Below are positions 19,420 through 27,162 of a stretch of DNA of 64,000 nucleotides, piece by piece. The notes beneath the pieces are model-generated. The model did not search any database and was not told the origin of the DNA. It saw only the letters and a list, made by a program, of their open reading frames with translations. Source of the stretch: CAXMST01 sp963793415 (GTDB lineage Bacteria > Actinomycetota > Thermoleophilia > Solirubrobacterales > 70-9). How positions within the stretch are numbered: the first letter of the stretch is position 1; every line of letters begins with the position of its first letter. The stretch covers positions 558,001 through 622,000 of the forward strand of contig CAWCAC010000002.1 of NCBI GenBank assembly GCA_963793415.1, in the 5' to 3' direction. The translations under genes were made by a program, and so were the position numbers.

Positions 19420-21000
19420 TCAGGCCGTCAGCCTGATCAGATCTGAGGCCTTCTCGGCAATCATGTAGGTCGGGGCGTTGGTGTTGCCGCGGGTGATCGT
19501 CGGCATCACCGAGGCGTCGACGACGCGCAGGCCCTCGACGCCGCGGACCTTGAGCTCCGGATCGACGACGGCGTCGTCGCCGACGCCCATCCGGCAGGTG
19601 CCGACGGGGTGGTAGAGGAGGATCGTGCGTCGGCGCACGTCCGCGGCGAGATCGTCGGTCGTCCTCACCTCTGGGCCCGGGTAGAACTCGCGTCCGGCGG
19701 CCGCGGCGAGAGGCTCCGTCGCCGCCAGCTCGCGCACGAGCTCGAGCCCACCGACGAGCGCGTCGACGTCGCTCTGCTCGGTCAGGTGGTTGCCGAGGAT
19801 CCGCGGCTTCGCCATCGGGTCGGCGGATCGCAGCTTGACCCAGCCGCGCGACTTCGGCGCGACCAGCACCGGCGCCAGCGTGAACGCGTGCTGGTCCGAC
19901 TCCTCGAAGCCGTTGTCGGCGAAGTAGGCCGGAGCGAAGTGGAACTGCAGGTCGGGTGCGATCGCCTCGCGGTCGGCTCGCGTCCACAGGAACGCCTCGG
20001 CGACGGTCGAGGTCAACGGCCCCTCGCCCTTCCTCAGGAACTCCAACATCGAGCCCGGCTTCTCGGCGTCGAGCAGCGACTCGCCGATCGTCGACTCCCA
20101 GATGCCGACGACGAACGGATGATCCTGGAGGTTCTCGCCGACCCCGGGCAGATCGACGCGGGGGGTGATCCCGAGCGGCGCCAGCTCGTCGGCGGGGCCG
20201 ATGCCGGAGAGCATCAGCAACTGCGGCGAGCCGAAGGCCCCGGCGCTGAGGATCACCTCGCGTGAGGCGCGGGCGATCTCGACCTTGCGGCCGCGGGCGT
20301 AGCGGACGCCGGACGCGCGGTCGCCGTCGAATTCGAGGCCGAGCACCTGGGCCTTGGTCAGCACGGTCAGGTTCGGTCGCTTCATTGCCGGCCGCAGGAA
20401 GGCGTCGGCACTGCTCCAGCGCCGGCCATGCTTCTGGGTCGTCTGCACGCGGCAGACGCCGTCCGGCTGGCCGTCGTTGTAGTCGGGGTCGAGCGGGAAG
20501 TCGCGGGCCCGGGCCGCCTCGACGATCAGGTCGGTGAGCTTGCTCGGGCTGGTCGCGTCGGCGACGTTGAGGGTGCCGCCGACACCGTGGTTGTCCTTCT
20601 CGCCGGCGCCGCCCTCGCGACGCTCGGAGCGCTTGAAGTAGGGCAGGACCTCGTCCCAGCTCCAGCCTGTGCAGCCATCGGCGGCCCAGCCGTCGTAGTC
20701 GACCGCGCAGCCGCGCACGTAGAGCATCGCGTTCATCGAGCTCGATCCGCCGAGCGACTTGCCGCGTGGGACGTAGAGGCGGCGGTCGTCGCAGCCGGGC
20801 TCAGGCTCGGTCTCGTAGTCCCAGTCGAGCTTCGTCTGGAACTGCTGAGCAAAGGCTGCGGGGATCGTGATCTTCGGCGAGCGGCCGCGGCCGCCGGCCT
20901 CGATCAGCAGCACCTTGACGCTGCGGTCCTCGCTCAGCCGCGCCGCCAGCAGACAGCCGGCCGAGCCGGCGCCGACGATCACGTAGTCGTAGTCGTTCAT
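19420..21000 (-). CDS. GMC-family FAD oxidoreductase (choline dehydrogenase-like)
   Basis: 526 residues. The ADP-binding loop YVIVGAGSAGCLLAARL is at residues 5-21. GMC signature 1 surrounds RGKSLGGSSSMNAMLYVRG; signature 2 is GAFGSPQLLMLSGIGP. The C-terminal active-site region has LYHPVGTCRMG and the FAD-contacting DASVMPTITRGNTNAP. The family oxidises primary or sugar alcohols using FAD; substrate unknown. The start is the ATG at 21000; the frame is open much further upstream but carries only antisense-like sequence of the GT-PHP gene. Confidence 0.9.
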   Translation of the reverse strand: MNDYDYVIVGAGSAGCLLAARLSEDRSVKVLLIEAGGRGRSPKITIPAAFAQQFQTKLDWDYETEPEPGCDDRRLYVPRGKSLGGSSSMNAMLYVRGCAVDYDGWAADGCTGWSWDEVLPYFKRSERREGGAGEKDNHGVGGTLNVADATSPSKLTDLIVEAARARDFPLDPDYNDGQPDGVCRVQTTQKHGRRWSSADAFLRPAMKRPNLTVLTKAQVLGLEFDGDRASGVRYARGRKVEIARASREVILSAGAFGSPQLLMLSGIGPADELAPLGITPRVDLPGVGENLQDHPFVVGIWESTIGESLLDAEKPGSMLEFLRKGEGPLTSTVAEAFLWTRADREAIAPDLQFHFAPAYFADNGFEESDQHAFTLAPVLVAPKSRGWVKLRSADPMAKPRILGNHLTEQSDVDALVGGLELVRELAATEPLAAAAGREFYPGPEVRTTDDLAADVRRRTILLYHPVGTCRMGVGDDAVVDPELKVRGVEGLRVVDASVMPTITRGNTNAPTYMIAEKASDLIRLTA

Positions 21001-21099
21001 CTCAGCCTTCGCCTCTCCACTCGCCCTCGACACGGCGTCAGCTGACGCCGCGGGCCAATCGTATGCGTCCCGGGCTGCCTCCTGCCCGAGTGCCGCGTC

Positions 21100-21105
21100 T
21101 ATCCT
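21100..21105 (+). promoter_or_regulatory. -10 TATCCT, 6 nt before GTG 21112
   Basis: TANNNT hexamer; leaderless GTG start. Confidence 0.5.
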
Positions 21106-21111
21106 CAGCGG

Positions 21112-23121
21112 GTGGCAACGAGCCCCCGCCTGACGATCGCCCACGTGAGTCCGTACACGTGGGGCCCCCACGACGAGGTCAACGAGTTCGTCGGCCGCTC
21201 CGCTGCGGAGCTGAGCGAGCGCGGTCATCGCGTCGTGATCGCGGCCCCGGTGACGACCCGCAAGGCTGTGCGCGAGTCGCTCAAGGGGATCGACCGCGCG
21301 CGCGATGACGTCCGCTCCCTGTTCGGGCCCGCCTGGAAGGGACAGCGGGTCGACGGCGGCGGTCCGCCGATCCTCGGGATCGGTCAGGGCATCCCGATGC
21401 CACGCGGGCCGAAGCCGCGGGCGGCGCCGTTCCCGCTCGACGTCTCGGGAACGCTCGAGCAGTTGCTCAGCTCGCTTCCCTTCGACATCGTGCACGTGCA
21501 CGACCCGTTTGCACCGAGCGCCGCGTCGGGGGCGCTGCGGCACTCGCGGGCGCTCAACATCGGCAGCTTCCACGAGCCGACCGAGCGGATCCTCTCGACC
21601 CAGGTCGCCAGGCCGCTGGTCGAGATCTTCCTCGGCCGGCTCGACGCGCGGACGGTCTCGGGTGAGGCGACCCGGGAGTTGATGACACGCTTTTTTCCCG
21701 GCACCTACGAGCAGATCGCCGGCGGCGCCGACGCGGTCGAGCCCGAGTGGCCGCGCCCGGAATCCTCCGGTCCGGAGCGGCCGCTGCGGATTGCCTACTG
21801 CGGTCGCGAGGAGCGCGGCGCCCTGCGGCTGCTGCTGCGGGCTTTGCGCCGACTGCCGCTGGACGGCTCCTGGGAGGCGGTCGTCTGCCTCGACGAGACG
21901 ATCCCGACGCCCCGCATCAACCGCGGGCTCGCCGCCCGAGTCAGCTTCACGCGCCCGGGGGAGACGACCCCTGAGGCGGTGCTCGCCGCAGCCGACGTCG
22001 TCTGCCTCGCCTCCGGCGGCCCGCGTCCGGCAGCCGGGCTGATCCACCAGGCTTTCGCCTCGGGGACGGTGCCGGTCGTCTCGCAGATCCCTCCCTATAC
22101 GGAGATCCTCGGCGACGACGAGACGGGCCTGCTGTTCGCGCCCGGTGACGTGATCACGCTCGGCGCCCATCTCGCGCGGCTCGCCGGCGATCGCGCGCTG
22201 CTCGATGCCGAGCGCGTCAAGGGGCAGCCGAAGGCGCGCTCCTGGGAGGACGTCGCCGACGATCTCGAGGGCGTCTACGACCGGCTTGTCGCCCGGCGCC
22301 ACGATCCGCGCGGCAACGCCGAGGTCCGCAAGCGGATCGCGCGCCGCCGGATGATCGACTGCGACCTGCACATGCACACCGACCACTCGAACGACTGCGC
22401 GACGCCGGTCGAGGTGCTGCTCGAGACGGCCAAGGACCGCGGTATGGGAGCGATCGCGGTCACCGACCACAACGAGATCTCGGGGGCGCTCGCCGCCCGC
22501 GACGCGGCCGAGCGCGACGGCGGCATCAAGGTGATCGTCGGCGAGGAGGTGAAGACGGCCGAGCAGGGCGAGGTGATCGGCCTCTTCCTCGAGGAGAAGA
22601 TCGAGAAGGGGATGACGATGGCGGAGACGATCGCCGAGATCCGCCGGCAGGGCGGGCTCGTCTACGTGCCGCATCCGTTCGACCGCTTCCACTCGGTGCC
22701 CGACTACGAGCATCTGCTCGGGATGGTCGACCAGATCGACATCCTCGAGGTCTTCAACCCGCGCGTCGCCTTCAGCGGCTTCAACGAGGAGGCGGAGCGG
22801 TTCGCCGCCAAGTACCGGCTCGTTCCCGGCGCCGGCTCCGACGGGCACGTCGCCCAGGCACTCGGCAGCGTCCGAATCAGGCTGCACGACTTCGATGGTC
22901 CCGAGGAGTTCCTCGAGGCGATGCGCTCGGCCGACATCGTCCGCAAGCACAAGAACCTGGTCTACGTGCAGGCGTTGAAGTGGATGCAGGGGGCGCGCGG
23001 ACAGGCCGGTGGCCGCAAGCAGGTGAGCCACCCGAAGCCGGTCCAGGGCGGCCGGCGTCATGAGGCGAAGCGGGCCCGCTCCTCCCGTCGCGACGGTCCC
23101 CCCGCTCGCGGCAAGAGTTGA
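21112..23121 (+). CDS. Fusion: GT-B glycosyltransferase + PHP phosphoesterase
   Basis: 669 residues. Part 1 (about 1-390) is a GT4-like glycosyltransferase: TIAHVSPYTWGPHDEVNEFV, DIVHVHDPFAPSAA, a donor domain with PLRIAYCGREERGALRLLL, and ASGTVPVVSQIPPYTEILGDDETGLLF, which supplies the donor-binding Glu region. Part 2 (about 415-620) is a PHP domain with all metal motifs: DLHMHTDHS, AVTDHN, GEEV, YVPHPFDR and GSDGH. The last 50 residues are Lys/Arg-rich. A sugar transferase joined to a metal phosphoesterase suggests glycan or glycolipid synthesis coupled to phosphate removal, but the substrates are unknown. Confidence 0.85.
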   Translation: MATSPRLTIAHVSPYTWGPHDEVNEFVGRSAAELSERGHRVVIAAPVTTRKAVRESLKGIDRARDDVRSLFGPAWKGQRVDGGGPPILGIGQGIPMPRGPKPRAAPFPLDVSGTLEQLLSSLPFDIVHVHDPFAPSAASGALRHSRALNIGSFHEPTERILSTQVARPLVEIFLGRLDARTVSGEATRELMTRFFPGTYEQIAGGADAVEPEWPRPESSGPERPLRIAYCGREERGALRLLLRALRRLPLDGSWEAVVCLDETIPTPRINRGLAARVSFTRPGETTPEAVLAAADVVCLASGGPRPAAGLIHQAFASGTVPVVSQIPPYTEILGDDETGLLFAPGDVITLGAHLARLAGDRALLDAERVKGQPKARSWEDVADDLEGVYDRLVARRHDPRGNAEVRKRIARRRMIDCDLHMHTDHSNDCATPVEVLLETAKDRGMGAIAVTDHNEISGALAARDAAERDGGIKVIVGEEVKTAEQGEVIGLFLEEKIEKGMTMAETIAEIRRQGGLVYVPHPFDRFHSVPDYEHLLGMVDQIDILEVFNPRVAFSGFNEEAERFAAKYRLVPGAGSDGHVAQALGSVRIRLHDFDGPEEFLEAMRSADIVRKHKNLVYVQALKWMQGARGQAGGRKQVSHPKPVQGGRRHEAKRARSSRRDGPPARGKS

Positions 23122-23140
23122 TTCAGGAGGGGATAACCGC

Positions 23141-23794
23141 GTGCAACCACAAGGAGAGCGGCCCCCCTCGTCAAAACGGTCCATCGCTGTGCCCACCACC
23201 GAGGATCAGATCAAGGAGAAGTACCTCGAGCGCGCGATCCGTGAGCTGAACCAGCTCACGCACGAGCTCCAGGACTGCGAGGCCTGCCCGCGCGGGAACC
23301 TGATGCCGGTGCTCGGCTCGGGCCACCCCCAGGCCGACGTGATGCTGCTCAAGTACGCGCCGAGTCCGGCCGAGATCGAGGAGGGCGTCGCCTTCTACGG
23401 GCGCGCCGGCACCGCGGTGATGAAGAGCCTGAAGCGGCTCTCGGTCGATCCGCTCGCCGTCTACGGGACCGTCTGCGTCAAGTGCCCGCTCTCCGATCCG
23501 TCGATGGCCTCGCCCGGCTGCGTCGCCCGGATCGTCGAGGAGATCCAGATCGTCGAGCCGCGCTGCATCGTCGTGATGGGCGACAGTGCGCTCGAGATCC
23601 TCAACGACGTCCAGGTCCCGATGGCGCGCGAGGTCGAGCCGCTGCCCGGTCAGATCCAGAGCCTGACGCCCTCGATCGACGTGATCTTCACGCCGGACAT
23701 CGACGCCTCACTCGACTCCGAGAGCCCGAAGAAGGAGTTCTGGCGGGCGTTCCGCGCACTCGGCACCTGGTACGAGGACTTGCCTCCTTACTGA
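23141..23794 (+). CDS. Uracil-DNA-glycosylase-superfamily protein, divergent (family 4-like)
   Basis: 217 residues from GTG 23141, placed by AGGAGG ten nt upstream; an in-frame GTG at 23189 is the alternative. Fe-S family 4 UDG landmarks: CEACPRG near residue 46, VCVKCPLSDPS, and a later Cys before IVEEIQIVEPRCIVVMGDSALE. Motif 1, normally GEAPGxxE, is replaced by LKYAPSPAEIEEGVAFYGRAG, so the usual water-activating region is altered and uracil excision is uncertain. It follows the GT-PHP gene by 19 nt and is probably co-transcribed. Confidence 0.7.
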   Translation: MQPQGERPPSSKRSIAVPTTEDQIKEKYLERAIRELNQLTHELQDCEACPRGNLMPVLGSGHPQADVMLLKYAPSPAEIEEGVAFYGRAGTAVMKSLKRLSVDPLAVYGTVCVKCPLSDPSMASPGCVARIVEEIQIVEPRCIVVMGDSALEILNDVQVPMAREVEPLPGQIQSLTPSIDVIFTPDIDASLDSESPKKEFWRAFRALGTWYEDLPPY

Positions 23795-23837
23795 CCCAGC
23801 GAGCCCCCCGGGCCCGTGGCTCTGGGAAGATCACGGG

Positions 23838-24269
23838 GTGAAGTCACTCAGGGGGATAGGAGTCCTCGTCGCGACGATCGTCGTCGCGGCCGTCGTCGGC
23901 TTCGGCGTGCCGCTGTTCTGGGTCTGGGCCGGCTCACAGGCCCAGGGCGGCTCGAACTCGTCCAGCGTCGAGTGGTCCTCGGCGATGCTGATCCTGTTCG
24001 GGATCATCTTCACCTACGGAATCGTGCTCTACATCGCCGGCTGGGTGATCTCGCGGATCGAGACCGAGGAGCAGGAAGCCCAGCGGCAGAAGTCCTCGTC
24101 GCGGAGCCCGTGGATGCGCGGAATGACCGACACCCGCGCGATCCGGCCGAAGGGCGCCGACCGCGTCTGGGGCGTCGAGACCGTCTTCGTCGGCACTACC
24201 CTGATCGTCACCGCGGCCTTCTGGCTCTGGTTCATCTTCCTCGCCGGCTCGCCGCTCCCGACCCAGTAA
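23838..24269 (+). CDS. Small membrane protein, three helices
   Basis: 143 residues from GTG. Helices at about 6-31 (GVLVATIVVAAVVGFGVPLFWVWAG), 47-69 (AMLILFGIIFTYGIVLYIAGWVI) and 112-136 (VETVFVGTTLIVTAAFWLWFIFLAG), with a charged loop between the second and third. I do not recognise a family. It sits between the UDG-like gene and the INSIG-like gene in the same direction, with only 7 nt to the latter, so co-expression is likely. Confidence 0.6.
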   Translation: MKSLRGIGVLVATIVVAAVVGFGVPLFWVWAGSQAQGGSNSSSVEWSSAMLILFGIIFTYGIVLYIAGWVISRIETEEQEAQRQKSSSRSPWMRGMTDTRAIRPKGADRVWGVETVFVGTTLIVTAAFWLWFIFLAGSPLPTQ

Positions 24270-24276
24270 CGCCCCG

Positions 24277-24885
24277 GTGGCCGCTGCGCTCAGCGTCCGT
24301 GCGGCGCTCGCCCTGTTCGCCATCGGTGCGATCGGCGGCCTGATCGGCGACGCCGCGCACGTTCAGGCGGGGGCGACCACCTACCTCTCCGATGCCGTTC
24401 CCTTCATCTGGGAGAGCGCCCTGTGGTTCCCGATCGCGGTTGGCCTGGCCACCGTGGCCACGGGCCAGCTGCGCCTCCTGCTCGGGCCGGTCCGGCCGCT
24501 GCCCGGGATCGACGGCGACGGCGAGCGGCTGCGCGAGGCGGCGGCGGGGATCGCCACGGTGCTGGCGATCTACGCGCTGACCGCGGTGCTCGCCGACGAG
24601 CCCGAGGGGCCGGCGACGATCCTGGTCGTGATGGCCGCGGTGCTATGCCTGCTCCGTTTCGGCTCCGGCGTTCCGGCCCTCGTCTGCGGGCTCGCCGCCG
24701 CCGTGCTCGGGCCGCTGGCAGAGATCCTGCTGGTCGAGGCGGGAGTGGCCGAGTACGGGCCTTCCTGCGATGGCCTGTTCGGCGTCGCCCTCTGGCTGCC
24801 GGCGCTCTACTTCGCCTTTGGCGCGGTCGTCTCCCGTCTCACCGAGCTGTTGATGGCGCCGGCGGCGTTGCCGGGCCCGGACTGA
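24277..24885 (+). CDS. INSIG-like integral membrane protein
   Basis: 202 residues from GTG, about six helices. The N-terminus has GDAAHVQAGATTY followed by PFIWESALWFPIAVGLATV. The C-terminus has LLVEAGVAEYGPSCDGLFG and ALWLPALYFAFGAVVSRL. The pattern Leu-Val-x2-Gly-Val-x2-Tyr ... Trp-Leu-Pro-x3-Phe-Ala-x-Gly matches, as I recall it, the end of INSIG proteins, which have mycobacterial homologues that bind lipid. In animals INSIG controls sterol sensing; here a lipid-related role is only inference. The 3' end overlaps the convergent LLM gene by 47 nt. Confidence 0.55.
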   Translation: MAAALSVRAALALFAIGAIGGLIGDAAHVQAGATTYLSDAVPFIWESALWFPIAVGLATVATGQLRLLLGPVRPLPGIDGDGERLREAAAGIATVLAIYALTAVLADEPEGPATILVVMAAVLCLLRFGSGVPALVCGLAAAVLGPLAEILLVEAGVAEYGPSCDGLFGVALWLPALYFAFGAVVSRLTELLMAPAALPGPD

Positions 24886-25723
24886 GGCCAGACCCGGTCG
24901 CGTCCGGGGCAAGCGCGGGCGCAGCCGCGGTCGCGATCCGGTCCAGGGTGGGGAGGCGGGTGGCCGCGAGACCGCGGATGACGAGCACGTCGAGGGCCGC
25001 CGCGTAGGGCGCGAGCGCGGGCGCGACCTGGGCCGGGCGTTCGCAGAAGACACCCGTGCGGCCCGGGTTGTCGAGGCGGGAGAAGTGTTCCTTCCAGGCT
25101 GCCGACCCGCGGTAGAAGCCCTCGTCGCGAGCGAGCCGGGTCTCCGCGTCGGCGCCGACCGCGGCGCGGACGTAGCCGATCAGCGCCGGCTGCCGGCGGC
25201 CCGCCGCCTCGGCGCCGGCGGCGACGCGGTCGCGAGCTGCGGCGATCAGCGCCGGCGTCAGCCACTCGACGAGCACGCCGTCGCCGAACTCACCGCCGAG
25301 CTCTACCGCAGCGTCACCGTTTCCGGCAACGAGCAGCGAGGTACCGGGAAGGGCGGCCCGCAGCGCCGGCAGCGCAGCGCGGATCCGCTCGAGCGACTCC
25401 GGGGTGGCGCTCGTCGTCAGTGCCAGCGAGAGCCGGGCCGGATCGAGACCGAGCCCCGCGACCCTCGCCGCGATCGCGGCCGGATCGCGGCGCCCCAGGT
25501 CGACGCCGGCGACACCGAGATCGAGCGCGGTGCTGCCGCCGGCGAGCGCGGCGAGCGTCTCTAGCCCGTCGCCGGCGCCATGGTCGTTGCTCCACAGCGA
25601 GCCGTAGCCGAGCTCCTCGCAGCGGCTCGCCAGCGGCGCCGCGACCTCGGGGTCGAGGCCGGCCGTGACCGCGAACCCCCGCCGAGCTCCCTGAGCCCGG
25701 GCGGCAGCGGCCGGCTCGCTCAT
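24839..25723 (-). CDS. LLM-class flavin/F420-dependent oxidoreductase
   Basis: 294 residues. A (beta/alpha)8 luciferase-like pattern: GFAVTAGLDPEVAAPLASRCEELGYGSLW early, then STALDLGVAGVDLGRRDPAAIAARVAGLGL, and the middle strand LLVAGNGDAAVELGGEFGDGVLVEWLTP typical of F420 or FMN binders. The ATG overlaps the stop of the upstream methyltransferase (ATGA), so translation is coupled. Substrate unknown; F420 use is inferred from actinobacterial relatives. Confidence 0.75.
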   Translation of the reverse strand: MSEPAAAARAQGARRGFAVTAGLDPEVAAPLASRCEELGYGSLWSNDHGAGDGLETLAALAGGSTALDLGVAGVDLGRRDPAAIAARVAGLGLDPARLSLALTTSATPESLERIRAALPALRAALPGTSLLVAGNGDAAVELGGEFGDGVLVEWLTPALIAAARDRVAAGAEAAGRRQPALIGYVRAAVGADAETRLARDEGFYRGSAAWKEHFSRLDNPGRTGVFCERPAQVAPALAPYAAALDVLVIRGLAATRLPTLDRIATAAAPALAPDATGSGLSPGPATPPAPSTAR

Positions 25724-27141
25724 CGCGCCTTCTCGAGCAGTGCCACGCACTCGATGTGCGGGGTCTGCGGGAACATGTCGACGGGGCGGACGCGGACGAG
25801 CCGGTAGCCGCCGTCGTCGACCATCTGACGGGCGTTCGGGGCCAGCGTCGTCGGATTGCAGGAGACGTAGACGATGCGCTCGGCCTCGCACTCGAGCACT
25901 CGCCGCACAATCTTGGCCGAGAGGCCGGCGCGCGGCGGGTCGATGACGACGACGTCGGGCTTGCCGGCTTCCTCGACCAGCGGGCGGATCCCGACCCGGG
26001 CGTCGCCGGCCCGGAAGGCCGCGTTCTCGATTCCGTTGAGCTCGGCGTTGAGCTCGGCATCGGCGACGGCGTCGTCGACCGACTCGATCCCCCAGACCTC
26101 GCCGGCGTCGGCGGCCATCGACAGGCCGATCGTGCCGACGCCGCAGAAGAGGTCGAAGAGGCGCTCGTCGCCGGACAGCGCCGCGTACTCGCGGGCGACC
26201 CCGTAGAGCAGCTCGGCCGTCTCGGTGTTGGTCTGCAGGAAGGCGGTCGCGGAAATGTCGAAGTCGAGGCCGCAGAGCCGCTCGCGCAGGCGCTCCTCAC
26301 CGATCACGCCGGTCGGCCCGCTGGTCGAGCCGCTCTCCTGAGCGACCATCGTGTGCAGGTCGGTCGGAGGCTTGGGGATGTCGCCGGGCCCGGTCACCAG
26401 GCGAGTGTGGATCTGACCCGTGCGCCGGCCCTCGCGGACGACGAGGTTGCGGAGCACGCCGACACCGGTCGCGCGGTCATAGGGCGCGATCACGTGCTCG
26501 CGGGCCCAGGCCCGGACCTCATTGCGGGCGGCGTTGTTGCGCTCAGAGACGAGCCGACAGTCATCGACGTCGATGACTCGGTCCCAGCGCCCGCGCGCAT
26601 GGAAGCCGAGCGCCAGCCCGGCCTCGGCGTCGCGGTCGGCGCCGAACGAGTACTCGGCCTTGTTCCGGTAGCGCCACTGCTCGACCGCCGGCACGATCGG
26701 CTCGATCTCGACGTCCTCGAAGCGGCCGATCCGCTCGAGCGCCTCGCGCACCTGAGTCGTCTTGTGCTCGAGCTGGCGCTCGTAGGGGAGACCCTGCCAG
26801 GGCGAGCCGGGGCAGGGCTCGGCGCCGTGCACGCAGGTGTCGGGGATCCGCTCCGGCGCCGCCTCGAGCAGCTCGACCGCGGTCGCCTCGGCGTGCGACT
26901 TCTTCGACTTGCCGACGCGGGCGCGGACCGTGTCCCCGGGCAGCCCGCCGGCGACGAAGAGGACGAATCCGGTCTCGGTCCTGGCGACGCCGCGACCGCC
27001 CTGGGCGAGCGAGTCGATCACGAGCTCGAGCTCATCGCCGCGGCGCGGGCGCGGTGGGCGCTCCGGCGTGGCGGCTGGGACGGAGGATGGGCCCTCGCTG
27101 GGCGCCGGCTCTGAGGCGGCGTCTGGCTGGTCGGATTTCAT
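25720..27141 (-). CDS. RNA m5U methyltransferase, TrmA/RlmCD family
   Basis: 473 residues. A TRAM RNA-binding domain near residues 35-95 (GDELELVIDSLAQGGRGVAR) is followed by the SAM domain: ERLFDLFCGVGTIGLSMA, VVIDPPRAGL, and the catalytic Cys in VYVSCNPTTLAPN. The N-terminal cysteine cluster seen in Fe-S RlmD is incomplete (CVHGAEPCPGSPW, third Cys replaced by Ser), so an Fe-S centre is doubtful. Methylates C5 of a uridine in tRNA or 23S rRNA; which one cannot be told. Divergent from the peptidase gene. Confidence 0.9.
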   Translation of the reverse strand: MKSDQPDAASEPAPSEGPSSVPAATPERPPRPRRGDELELVIDSLAQGGRGVARTETGFVLFVAGGLPGDTVRARVGKSKKSHAEATAVELLEAAPERIPDTCVHGAEPCPGSPWQGLPYERQLEHKTTQVREALERIGRFEDVEIEPIVPAVEQWRYRNKAEYSFGADRDAEAGLALGFHARGRWDRVIDVDDCRLVSERNNAARNEVRAWAREHVIAPYDRATGVGVLRNLVVREGRRTGQIHTRLVTGPGDIPKPPTDLHTMVAQESGSTSGPTGVIGEERLRERLCGLDFDISATAFLQTNTETAELLYGVAREYAALSGDERLFDLFCGVGTIGLSMAADAGEVWGIESVDDAVADAELNAELNGIENAAFRAGDARVGIRPLVEEAGKPDVVVIDPPRAGLSAKIVRRVLECEAERIVYVSCNPTTLAPNARQMVDDGGYRLVRVRPVDMFPQTPHIECVALLEKAR

Positions 27142-27162
27142 GCGCCTATCGTTGCAGCGGCG

